Below are positions 1 through 6,740 of a stretch of DNA of 7,639 nucleotides, piece after piece. The translations under genes and the position numbers were made by a program. Each line of letters begins with the position of its first letter. Position 1 is the first letter of the stretch. Origin of the DNA: Candidatus Hydrothermota bacterium (GTDB taxonomy: Bacteria; Hydrothermota; Hydrothermia; B15-G9); contig QNDP01000052.1 of NCBI GenBank assembly GCA_003645975.1, positions 1 through 7,639 of the forward strand, read 5' to 3'. The notes under the pieces were generated by a model, which saw only the letters and a program-made list of their open reading frames with translations, was not told where the DNA came from and searched no databases.

Positions 1-249
1 AACCCGTTGGTGCTTTACATCTCGCTCATCTTGGCAATTTTGATGATTGTCGGTGCTTTCGTGGCTGTGGTGACCAAAGACCTGCTTGTCGCAATAGTCG
101 CTTCCGCCGTCGTTGACCTCGTGCTCGCCATCATGTTTTACATCCTGCGTGCACCGGATGTCGCCATCACACAAGCAACTATCGGAGCAGGACTTACAAT
201 CGCAATCTTTTTGATAGCTCTCAGAAAAACGGAGAGGTATGAGGAATGA
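1..249 (+). CDS. mbxD: MbhD/MbxD-like small membrane subunit (DUF4040), 5' end uncertain
   Basis: A small integral membrane subunit of the Mrp-like part of the complex, related to the C-terminal segment of MrpA/MnhA and to MbhD. It has about three hydrophobic helices. The family signature APDVAITQATIGAG lies just before the last one, at residues 49-62 when counted from the TTG at base 7. The frame is open to the left edge: the first two codons read Asn-Pro, so a start codon immediately outside the window (giving M-N-P-L-V) is as likely as the TTG at 7 or GTG at 10. The visible 80-82 residues are close to full family length, so little is missing. The stop codon overlaps the next start (ATGA at 246-249), which suggests translational coupling. 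By homology it forms part of the ion path beside the antiporter-like subunits. The family is confident; the exact start is not. Confidence 0.85.
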   Translation, partial: NPLVLYISLILAILMIVGAFVAVVTKDLLVAIVASAVVDLVLAIMFYILRAPDVAITQATIGAGLTIAIFLIALRKTERYEE

Positions 250-941
250 TTCGCAACATCTTTGCTCTGCTTTTGATCTTGGTCATCAGCGTGTTCTTGG
301 CATCGTCAATTGCAAGCATCCCGTTCGGGACGGAAAAGACAACAGTCGGCAAATACTACTTGGACAAAACGATTGAGGAGACAGGCAGCGTTAACACGGT
401 TACATCGGTCGTGGTTCTTTACAGAGGATTTGACACACTCGGCGAGGTTACAGTGCTTTTCCTTGCTGCCACTGGGCTCGGCGCCATCCTTTTCGGACTA
501 CGAGAGAAACGGAAACGCAAAAAGGAGCGCCCATCTTTGATAATGCGGACTGGCACTCGTTATCTCTTTACGGCAGCGTTACTTTTCGGCGCTTATGTGT
601 TTGTGCACGGCCATTTGACGCCGGGCGGCGGCTTCCCCGGCGGTGTGATCGTGGCGACCGCATTCCTGATGCTTTTCCTTGCTCAGGAAGGATTTAGGGT
701 CAGCGAGAAGGGCGTAAAATTCGTCGAAGCGCTTGCTGGAATGACCTATGTCGCCATCGGAATCGCTGGACTCCTCCTCGTCGGATCGTTTCTTGGCAAT
801 TTTCTCGGCACAGGCATCCCGAACAAACTCGCCTCAGCCGGGATTATCCCTCTGATTTACATAACGATAGGGCTTAAGGTCGGTTCTGAGATCACCGGCC
901 TTCTCCAAAACATGAGGGAGACGACCGAATATGAATCCTGA
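246..941 (+). CDS. mbxF: Fused MbhE-like + MnhB/MbhF-like membrane subunit
   Basis: A 231-residue membrane protein made of two Mrp-type units. Residues 1-85 resemble MbhE: an N-terminal helix, a polar loop, then YRGFDTLGE (59-67) leading into a second helix. A very basic linker (about 86-95) joins this to a MnhB/MbhF domain (about 100-220) carrying the hallmark HGHLTPGGGFPGG (121-133), followed by further helices. In MBH these are separate E and F genes. Here they are one uninterrupted frame, which fits the mbx nomenclature, where no separate E gene is named. The start overlaps the upstream stop (ATGA) and has GGAGAGG at 231-237, 8 bases ahead. The role inferred from homology is a structural and ion-path subunit of the antiporter-like module. 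The fusion is seen directly; the precise function is inferred. Confidence 0.9.
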   Translation: MIRNIFALLLILVISVFLASSIASIPFGTEKTTVGKYYLDKTIEETGSVNTVTSVVVLYRGFDTLGEVTVLFLAATGLGAILFGLREKRKRKKERPSLIMRTGTRYLFTAALLFGAYVFVHGHLTPGGGFPGGVIVATAFLMLFLAQEGFRVSEKGVKFVEALAGMTYVAIGIAGLLLVGSFLGNFLGTGIPNKLASAGIIPLIYITIGLKVGSEITGLLQNMRETTEYES

Positions 942-1305
942 AGCTCTTGGAAAAGTGATCTTTTATGGGTCATCGATAGCCCTCTTCCTGATAGGGCTTT
1001 ACATCATCTTGGTCAAAAGAAATCTGATCAAACTTATTCTCGGACTGACATTCATCGAGTCCGGCGTCAACCTGTTCCTGGTCTCGATCGGCTATGTGTG
1101 GGGGCGCACCGCACCGATTCTGAACAAACCGGAGCTGATGGAGACGCCTTCAAAACTTGCAGTTGACCCTGTTCCCCAAGCGCTTGTTCTGACGGCGATA
1201 GTTATCGGTGTTGCGGTTACGGCAATGGCTCTGGCGATCGCCATGTTGATTTACGACAAATACGGGACGCTTAACATCTCTAAAATCAAGGAGTTGAAGT
1301 GGTGA
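931..1305 (+). CDS. mbxG: MnhC/MbhG/NuoK-like membrane subunit
   Basis: A 124-residue, three-helix protein of the MnhC/NuoK family, close to usual length. A buried acidic residue sits in the second helix (E43 in GLTFIESGVNL, 39-48), matching the essential NuoK glutamate of the hydrophilic axis. The third helix follows the MnhC signature DPVPQALVLTAIVIG (79-93). The start ATG lies 11 bases inside the preceding gene, with GAGGGAG (914-920) ten bases upstream, so the two genes are probably translationally coupled. In complex I and Mrp relatives this subunit joins the antiporter-like subunit to the rest of the membrane arm and carries part of the ion pathway. Placement directly before the H-type antiporter gene is the usual arrangement. 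The family call is secure; the exact ion (H+ or Na+) cannot be read from the sequence. Confidence 0.92.
   Translation: MNPEALGKVIFYGSSIALFLIGLYIILVKRNLIKLILGLTFIESGVNLFLVSIGYVWGRTAPILNKPELMETPSKLAVDPVPQALVLTAIVIGVAVTAMALAIAMLIYDKYGTLNISKIKELKW
1288..1293 (+). promoter_or_regulatory. Shine-Dalgarno site of the first antiporter gene
   Basis: AAGGAG lies inside the end of the MnhC-like gene, ahead of tandem GTG codons at 1299 and 1302. The spacer is 5 bases to the first and 8 to the second. Using 1302 would give a GTGA start/stop overlap like the ATGA overlaps elsewhere in this operon, so the second GTG is slightly favoured. Confidence 0.6.
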
Positions 1306-2798
1306 GTCCGATCCTTTTGATTGCAGTTCCGTTGATTTTGGCCTTCTCGGTGCCCCTTTGGGGGCTGATCCATAAAAAATTGGAAAAATTTGTGCCGCTA
1401 ATTGCCTTCGGATTCAACACTTATCTGATCTTCAGACTGCTCCCGTTTGCTCTAACTGAACGGACGATCTCCGTCGTCATAGCGAACATCAAGCCGCCTT
1501 TCGGGATCAACCTCGCTGTCGGGCCATTCGGGCTGTTTTTTGCGTTGATAATCCAACTTGTAGCGCTCGCAACCGCTTTTTACCTGTTAAGTTACGATCC
1601 ACCAGAGCCTTCCGACAAATTCTACATGCTTTTCATCCTGTTGGTTCTCGGTTCGACCGGGATGGTTTTGACCGGCGACATATTCAACCTGTTCGTATTC
1701 CTTGAGATCACGAGCATTTCCGCCTATGCACTCACAGCCATAACGAAAACAGGCCCTGCGGCCGAAGCCGGCTTCAAATACCTTCTGCTCGGCTCACTCG
1801 GTTCGACCCTCGTATTGCTTGGCATCGCTCTGATCTACGGCTCACTCGGCACACTCAACATGGCGCACATCGCACACCGCATCAGCGGAATGGATTCGAG
1901 GCTGGTCGTTGCCGCAGCAATCCTGTTCATTGTCGGATTCGGTGTCGAGGCTGAGATGCTGCCACTAAACGGGTGGGTACCTGATGCCTATCAGGCGGCT
2001 CCGATCCCTGTTGTCGCTTTGCTTTCGGGTGCAGTTGCAAAAGCCGGCCTATATGCGCTTGCGCGTGTGCTTTACACACTGATCGGAATGCCCAACATCA
2101 TCATGCTACTTCTGACCTTCGGAATTTTGACGATGTTCGCCGGTGAGCTTGCGGCGTTGCGTCAGAACGACATCCGCAGGTTGTTGGCCTATTCGTCGAT
2201 CGGGCAGATGGGGATGATCATGCTGGCGTTTGGTGCATTCGGGGTAAATTCAGTGTTTGGCGGCGTGCTCCAAGCGTTTACGCACGGCATCACCAAAGCC
2301 TTGCTGTTCCTTGTGCTCGGAGTGATGGCACTGCACACGGGTGGTGCAACCGACATGGAGTCCTTGCGAGGTTTCGGTCGAAAGTTCCCTTACTGGTCGA
2401 TGCTTTTTGCCGTAGGTGTGCTATCAACACTCGGATTACCGCCGTTCGCTGGGTTCTGGAGCAAGCTGGCGCTCATCATCGGAGTGATTATTGACGGCCA
2501 TCCGACCTATGCCGCACTTGCTCTTATCGCCACATTCATAGAAGTCTTTTATTTTGCCAGACTTCTGTCGGTCATCTATTCGAGCAAGCTTTCGCCCAAG
2601 CTTGTCGAAAGGTCTATCAGGAACACAACCATCCCGCTGCTCTCAGCGACATTCCTCGCAGCCATCATCATAGCCGTCGGCCTGTATCCCAACGTATTTT
2701 TCGATTTAGGAGATTCTGCAAGTAGAGCCTTGCTCAACCGGGCACATTACATCTTCTCGATTATCGGCCATTATCTCCAAAGCATGGGAGGCGTCTAA
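1299..2798 (+). CDS. mbxH: MnhD/MbhH-type proton-conducting antiporter subunit H
   Basis: A 499-residue polytopic protein of the NuoL/M/N and MrpA/D proton-conducting transporter family, with about 14 predicted helices. Visible key residues are E136 in LFVFLEI (TM5 glutamate), K248 in GAVAKAG (TM8 lysine), H329 in FTHGITKALLF, and K389 in PPFAGFWSK (TM12 lysine). The TM7 block reads FGVEAEMLPLNGWVPDAY (214-231): where most relatives have GVK followed by a Pro-Leu/Met-His motif, this protein has Glu217 and Asn224. The start is GTG at 1299, or GTG at 1302 (numbering here uses 1299). It overlaps the upstream gene by a few bases and is followed after one base by a second antiporter gene. The likely role is a proton or sodium channel in the distal membrane arm, driven by redox energy through M. 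An Mrp antiporter acting alone is unlikely in this operon. Confidence 0.93.
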   Translation: MVSPILLIAVPLILAFSVPLWGLIHKKLEKFVPLIAFGFNTYLIFRLLPFALTERTISVVIANIKPPFGINLAVGPFGLFFALIIQLVALATAFYLLSYDPPEPSDKFYMLFILLVLGSTGMVLTGDIFNLFVFLEITSISAYALTAITKTGPAAEAGFKYLLLGSLGSTLVLLGIALIYGSLGTLNMAHIAHRISGMDSRLVVAAAILFIVGFGVEAEMLPLNGWVPDAYQAAPIPVVALLSGAVAKAGLYALARVLYTLIGMPNIIMLLLTFGILTMFAGELAALRQNDIRRLLAYSSIGQMGMIMLAFGAFGVNSVFGGVLQAFTHGITKALLFLVLGVMALHTGGATDMESLRGFGRKFPYWSMLFAVGVLSTLGLPPFAGFWSKLALIIGVIIDGHPTYAALALIATFIEVFYFARLLSVIYSSKLSPKLVERSIRNTTIPLLSATFLAAIIIAVGLYPNVFFDLGDSASRALLNRAHYIFSIIGHYLQSMGGV

Positions 2799-2799
2799 A

Positions 2800-4653
2800 A
2801 TGTTCGGCATCAACATGAATCCCTATGAACTTTTAGCTGCCGTTTTCGGCCTCGGCGCCATCTTAACCTATTTACTCGGCCACTTTGATCGCCATCTGAA
2901 GACATGGCTGACTCTTATCACTCTTGCGCTCGCCACCTACATCTTCCTTCATCTGCCAAACGAATATAGCCTTGAATCTCCAAGCCTTCTCTTTGGGATC
3001 GACAAATTGAGCTGGTTGTTTGGCATCCTAACACTTGGTCTCGGCACAATCGTGGCGTTTGCATTGCTCGCATATCCCGAACTCAGTCCGAATTTTTATT
3101 TCATGTTCATTTTGAACATCGGGGCAAGCATATTCCTTCTGCTTTCACGGGATCTGGTCGCATTTTTCCTGATGTGGGAACTCATGAGCTGGACGATATT
3201 TGCGATGATACTTGGCGATGGCGGCGCCGAGCGCGGACGAGCTGCGACAAAATACCTCGTATGGTCAGCAATTGGAGCAGCGTTCATTCTTTTCGCTTTT
3301 GCAATTCTTGCGAAATCGACGAATTCGTTTGAGTGGAGCGGCATAGTAGCCGGAATATCCCAAATGCCAAGTGGATGGCGGGTCGCTGCGATTGCATTGT
3401 TGATTGCGGGATTTGCAGTCAAGGCGGCCATCATGCCGATGCACACATGGGTGCCAGATGCCTATGCGGAATCGCCGCATCCATTCACGGCTTTCCTGTC
3501 GGGTGTCCTCTCGAAACTCGGAATTTACGGAATTTTCCTCGCCTTCTTCGTGCTGTCCGCCAGATTTGAACTTGTGAACATGCCTAAAATCTTCGGAACT
3601 CACATCTTCGGTTACATCTTGGCATGGATCGGCGCACTTACGGCATTCGGCGCATCCCTCATCGCCATCAAACAGGAGCATGCAAAACGGCTGTTGGCAT
3701 GGTCGAGCATCAGTCAGCTTGGTTACATCCTCTTTGGATTCGGAATCGGTTCGGCTATCGGGATAGCCGGTGCGCTTTTCCATGCGGTCTCGCACGCACT
3801 GTTCAAAACCCTGCTGTTCCTGATACTTGCAGGTGTAATCAAACGGACAGGGACTGACAGGATGGCGGAACTTGGTGGACTCATCAAGAAGATGCCGCTC
3901 TCGTTCATCTTTGCAGTTGTCGGCGGCCTTGCGCTTGCTGGCATCCCGATGACCATCGGCTTTCCATCCAAATGGCTCATCTACGAAGCTGCTATCCATC
4001 AAGGCTTTATCTTCACCACAGTGCTGATATTTGCGGCGTCAACGGCGGTCTTCCTCTACTACTACCGATTTGTGTTCTCGATCTTTCTCGGCGAACTTCA
4101 TGCAAATCATCAGGATGTCAAGGAGGTTCCATTCCCGATCTGGTTCTCTTACATCCTGATTTCGATCCCCATCTTTTGGCTTGGCCTGTTTCCGGGCAAA
4201 GCGATGCAGATTTTTGCTGAGATAGCAGAACAATTTGATTTGCCAGCAGTTACGAATTTCACGGCCACAACAATCACAACACCGCTCGGCTCGTTCAATG
4301 CGCTCATCGTCGGACTCGTGTTCTTTGCCTCGTTCGCTTTCGGGTTGCTCCTTTACTTCATCGGCGGGCGGACACGGAAGGTTCACCAATACGATACATT
4401 TTTGGCAGGCGAAGCCGATGAACCCGTGAAACTGCACTATGGTCAAAGATTTTTCTACTTCCTTGAGCGTGAGCTTAAGCCTTTGTATCGCATAAGCGTC
4501 GAAAAAATCTATCAATTTGTGGCCGAATTCACGAGATTCGTCGCAGACCAGGTTCGCAAGGGATTTTTCTGCGGCAATGCGCAGGCCTATCTCTACTACA
4601 TGACCATCTTCATTGTCATTTTGGTCTTTGCAATCTGGAGGATTAAGTTATGA
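2800..4653 (+). CDS. mbxH': Second antiporter-like subunit H' with C-terminal extension
   Basis: A 617-residue polytopic member of the same NuoL/M/N family, paralogous to the preceding gene. It keeps the full set of channel residues: E127 in FFLMWELMSW, K208 in GFAVKAAIMPMHTWVPDAY (TM7), K239 in GVLSKLG, H328 and H332 in LFHAVSHALFK, and K391 in GFPSK. After the antiporter core, about residues 525-595 form a charged, amphipathic-looking stretch rich in aromatic and basic residues, ending in one more helix (598-614). This layout recalls the lateral helix plus final TM of NuoL. The ATG start has GGGAGG (2786-2791) eight bases upstream. Its stop overlaps the next start (ATGA). By analogy with MBX it probably sits against the NuoH-like subunit and couples redox change to ion movement; that placement is inference. 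One cysteine (C591) precedes the last helix. Confidence 0.92.
   Translation: MFGINMNPYELLAAVFGLGAILTYLLGHFDRHLKTWLTLITLALATYIFLHLPNEYSLESPSLLFGIDKLSWLFGILTLGLGTIVAFALLAYPELSPNFYFMFILNIGASIFLLLSRDLVAFFLMWELMSWTIFAMILGDGGAERGRAATKYLVWSAIGAAFILFAFAILAKSTNSFEWSGIVAGISQMPSGWRVAAIALLIAGFAVKAAIMPMHTWVPDAYAESPHPFTAFLSGVLSKLGIYGIFLAFFVLSARFELVNMPKIFGTHIFGYILAWIGALTAFGASLIAIKQEHAKRLLAWSSISQLGYILFGFGIGSAIGIAGALFHAVSHALFKTLLFLILAGVIKRTGTDRMAELGGLIKKMPLSFIFAVVGGLALAGIPMTIGFPSKWLIYEAAIHQGFIFTTVLIFAASTAVFLYYYRFVFSIFLGELHANHQDVKEVPFPIWFSYILISIPIFWLGLFPGKAMQIFAEIAEQFDLPAVTNFTATTITTPLGSFNALIVGLVFFASFAFGLLLYFIGGRTRKVHQYDTFLAGEADEPVKLHYGQRFFYFLERELKPLYRISVEKIYQFVAEFTRFVADQVRKGFFCGNAQAYLYYMTIFIVILVFAIWRIKL
4636..4641 (+). 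promoter_or_regulatory. Shine-Dalgarno site of the NuoH-like gene
   Basis: TGGAGG lies within the last codons of the H' gene, 8 bases before the ATG at 4650. It fixes that start, which overlaps the preceding stop as ATGA. Confidence 0.7.
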
Positions 4654-5540
4654 CAGGACAGATACTTTGGGCGATTTTCATGCCCATTTTGGTCATCATA
4701 ATCGGACTCATCTACATGGGACTTGCAAGGAAAATTACCGCGCGAATTCACAACCGCTATGGGCCTCCCTTCTACCAGAACATCATCGATGTCATAAAGC
4801 TTTTCAGCAAGAAAGATGTGGCAAATCATGGAGTTATGTTCTCTCTCGGGCCTGTGATAGCGGTTGCAGGCATGGTCATCTCACTGTTGTTCATCCCGAT
4901 AGGGAATCGGCCACTCCTCTCGTTCAACGGCGACATCATCGTCTTGCTTTATCTGCTTGTAATTGCGCCGCTTGGAATGGCATTGGGTGTCGGTGAAGGT
5001 GCAAACCCGAACGGAGCAATCGGAATCGCCCGTGCCTTGACGCTGATGCTTGGCTACGAGGTGGTGCTCGTGATCGCCGCTGTGGCTGTGATGATCCACG
5101 CAGGTTCGGCGTCGTTCATGGAAATCATCAGGCAGCAACAGGGCGGAGTCGCACATTGGTTCATCTGGCCGCTTTTCCTGTCCGCTCTGGCGACTGACAT
5201 CGCTTTACAGGCGATTTTGGGCGAAAAACCGTTCGACCAGCCAATAGCACCTCACGAGATAGCATCGGGACCGATGGTCGAATATGGCGGTAAATTCTTG
5301 GGAATGCTACAGATCTACCATGCAATTGCCATCATCGTCGAGACGGGCATTTTCGTGAACCTGTTTCTTGGCGGCGGTTCACTCGTGTGGTGGTTCGTCA
5401 AGTCGTTCGCCGTGTTCTTTGTCGCATTGCTGATCAACGCTGTGATGCCGCGCTTCAGGATCGGCCAAGCCTTCAAGTTCTATTGGACTTATCCCGCTGC
5501 GATCGGACTCGTCGGACTCATAATCGTTGCAATTACATAA
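4650..5540 (+). CDS. mbxM: NuoH/MbhM-like membrane anchor subunit
   Basis: A 296-residue membrane protein of the complex I subunit 1 (NuoH/HycD/MbhM) family, near usual length, with about eight helices. The first cytoplasmic loop carries the family signature ARIHNRYGPP (31-40) followed by QNIIDVIKLFSKKD (43-56). LGYE (134-137) lies in a central helix. The second signature is GEKPFDQP (191-198) followed by PHEIASGPMVEYGG (201-214), and a late loop has MPRFRIGQ (266-273). In relatives these loops contact the NuoB- and NuoD-like subunits and form the link between the redox module and the ion channels. The usual Glu-rich PFDLPEAEAE stretch is reduced here to one glutamate. The gene sits between the antiporter genes and the hydrophilic genes, the mbx order; in mbh the M gene follows L. 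Confidence 0.94.
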   Translation: MTGQILWAIFMPILVIIIGLIYMGLARKITARIHNRYGPPFYQNIIDVIKLFSKKDVANHGVMFSLGPVIAVAGMVISLLFIPIGNRPLLSFNGDIIVLLYLLVIAPLGMALGVGEGANPNGAIGIARALTLMLGYEVVLVIAAVAVMIHAGSASFMEIIRQQQGGVAHWFIWPLFLSALATDIALQAILGEKPFDQPIAPHEIASGPMVEYGGKFLGMLQIYHAIAIIVETGIFVNLFLGGGSLVWWFVKSFAVFFVALLINAVMPRFRIGQAFKFYWTYPAAIGLVGLIIVAIT

Positions 5541-5543
5541 CCG

Positions 5544-5550
5544 AAAGGAG
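5544..5550 (+). promoter_or_regulatory. Shine-Dalgarno site that sets the NuoB-like start
   Basis: AAAGGAG lies in the short gap after the NuoH-like stop, 9 bases before the ATG at 5560. It decides in favour of that ATG over an in-frame TTG at 5527, which lies inside the upstream gene and would place this site within the coding region. Confidence 0.8.
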
Positions 5551-5559
5551 CTGAAAGAC

Positions 5560-6201
5560 ATGGCAAAAGAGAGACCACCAAAAGGTTTGAAAGGATGGGC
5601 ACAGGGGCGAAGCCTCTGGATTTTGCAATTTTGCACCGGATGCGGCGCTGTCGAGCTGCCGCCGGTCATGACTTCGAGATACGACATGGAACGGTTTGGA
5701 ATCACGCCGATGGCGACGCCGAGACAGGCCGATCTCCTGCTCATCACAGGCTACCTGACGGTCAAAACGCTCAAGCGCGTCATCCGCTCTTACGAACAGA
5801 TGGGCGAACCGAAATATGTGATCGGATTCGGCTCGTGCACGGTAAACGGCGGAATGTATTGGGATTCCTACAACACAATCAAACGGCTTGACTTATACCT
5901 CCCGGTTGATCTTTACATCGCAGGCTGTATGCCCCGTCCGGAGGCCATCATCGAAGCGTTCAACCGACTGATAGAAGGCATCAAACAGGGCAAGTTCAAC
6001 GGTTGGATCCGCTACAAGGAGAATCTCAGGTGGTATAAACGGAATCAGGCGATGATCATGGACATCCGCAAATGGAGCATTGACAAGAAGTTGGCTGAAG
6101 AGGTGTGGCGTGAAGTCCAAGAGGAACGGCGCAAGATCTTCGAGCAAGCAACTGTTCCCCATGTCTATGAATACGCTGAAAGGATCTCGGAGGTGGGATG
6201 A
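5560..6201 (+). CDS. mbxJ: NuoB/MbhJ-like [4Fe-4S] subunit
   Basis: A 213-residue soluble subunit of the NuoB / hydrogenase small-subunit family. It has exactly four cysteines, all in cluster-binding positions: C25 and C28 in FCTGCGAVE, C93 in GFGSCTVNGG, and C123 in AGCMPRPEA. Together they should bind one [4Fe-4S] cluster equivalent to N2 of complex I or the proximal cluster of group 4 hydrogenases. The first pair is spaced as in hydrogenases (CxxC), not as the adjacent CC of complex I, while TSRYDMERFG (38-47) is strongly NuoB-like. Residues about 150-213 form a charged tail without cysteines. The start was chosen at 5560 because of a strong Shine-Dalgarno site; a longer frame from TTG 5527 is unlikely. 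It should pass electrons from an Fe-S input subunit to the active-site region formed with the NuoD-like subunit. Confidence 0.94.
   Translation: MAKERPPKGLKGWAQGRSLWILQFCTGCGAVELPPVMTSRYDMERFGITPMATPRQADLLLITGYLTVKTLKRVIRSYEQMGEPKYVIGFGSCTVNGGMYWDSYNTIKRLDLYLPVDLYIAGCMPRPEAIIEAFNRLIEGIKQGKFNGWIRYKENLRWYKRNQAMIMDIRKWSIDKKLAEEVWREVQEERRKIFEQATVPHVYEYAERISEVG
6189..6195 (+). promoter_or_regulatory. Shine-Dalgarno site of the NuoC-like gene
   Basis: GGAGGTG lies inside the end of the NuoB-like gene, before tandem ATG codons at 6198 and 6201. The GGAGG core is 4 bases from the first and 7 from the second, so 6201 is slightly better spaced. Both starts overlap the upstream stop TGA (6199-6201). 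Confidence 0.65.
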
Positions 6202-6740
6202 TGGAACTCGAAAAGGAGCAAGCCGTCGTCAATTTGGTAAAGGAAGCCTTTGAGGACGCAGAGGCCGATGTCCAGAGGGCGCGCAGAGTCCGCATAAAAA
6301 TTGCGCCCAACCGTGTATTTCCGCTCGTCGCATTCCTGAAGGCTAACGGATTCAACCATTTCGTTACAATCACGGCGGTCGATTGGATTAAAGACGGCGA
6401 AATCGAGCTGATCTATCACCTTTGGAGTTACACAAGGAAGGTGCATGTGATGGTCAAAACGCGCATCCCACGAGATGGCGGCAAGATGCCGACACTCAAG
6501 CCGCTGTTCAATCAGGCCGAGACCTACGAACGCGATGTCCACGAGTTCTTCGGCGTCTATTTCGAGGGCAACGAAAAGCTCGACCGCGATTTCATCCTCG
6601 AAGATTGGGACGGACCTCCGCCAATGCGTAAGGATTTCGACACACGCAGGTTTGCCGCCGAGTTCTATGGTCAGGAAGACATCGAGTCCGATCTTTTGAA
6701 GCTTAAGATTCAGCCATACAAGGGGAAGTTGATGCAATGA
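6198..6740 (+). CDS. mbxK: NuoC/MbhK-like 30 kDa-type subunit
   Basis: A 180-residue soluble protein of the complex I 30 kDa (NuoC) family. The signature is clear: ETYERDVHEFFGVYFEGN (108-125) followed by GPPPMRKDFDTRRF (139-152), matching the family pattern in which an ERE-x-D-hFG segment precedes a P-x-RKDF segment. The N-terminal half shows the usual alpha/beta arrangement, with FVTITAVDW (55-63) and a strand leading to KVHVMVK (81-87). There are no cysteines, so no cofactor is expected; the role is structural, packing on the NuoD- and NuoB-like subunits. The start is one of two adjacent ATG codons (6198 or 6201). The stop overlaps the next start (ATGA at 6737-6740). It is a separate gene, not fused to the NuoD-like subunit as in some complex I and hydrogenase relatives. 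Confidence 0.93.
   Translation: MMELEKEQAVVNLVKEAFEDAEADVQRARRVRIKIAPNRVFPLVAFLKANGFNHFVTITAVDWIKDGEIELIYHLWSYTRKVHVMVKTRIPRDGGKMPTLKPLFNQAETYERDVHEFFGVYFEGNEKLDRDFILEDWDGPPPMRKDFDTRRFAAEFYGQEDIESDLLKLKIQPYKGKLMQ

Noticed and set aside
3265..4002. A 245-codon open frame on the minus strand inside the H' gene
   Set aside because: It is antisense to a well-conserved antiporter core. Its product is highly charged and Cys/Arg-rich with no recognisable domain, as expected for a shadow of a hydrophobic gene.
1..4653. A stand-alone Mrp Na+/H+ antiporter operon
   Set aside because: The Mrp-like genes continue without a break, through overlapping starts and stops, into NuoH-, NuoB-, NuoC- and NuoD-like genes, so they belong to a redox-driven complex.
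4613..4996. A 127-codon plus-strand frame across the H'/NuoH-like junction
   Set aside because: It overlaps two clearly conserved genes in another frame and its product has no family features; the NuoH-like gene has a good ribosome site and signature motifs.
5527..5559. An extended TTG start for the NuoB-like gene
   Set aside because: It would overlap the upstream gene by 14 bases, add 11 residues encoded partly by the Shine-Dalgarno site itself, and lacks a ribosome site of its own.
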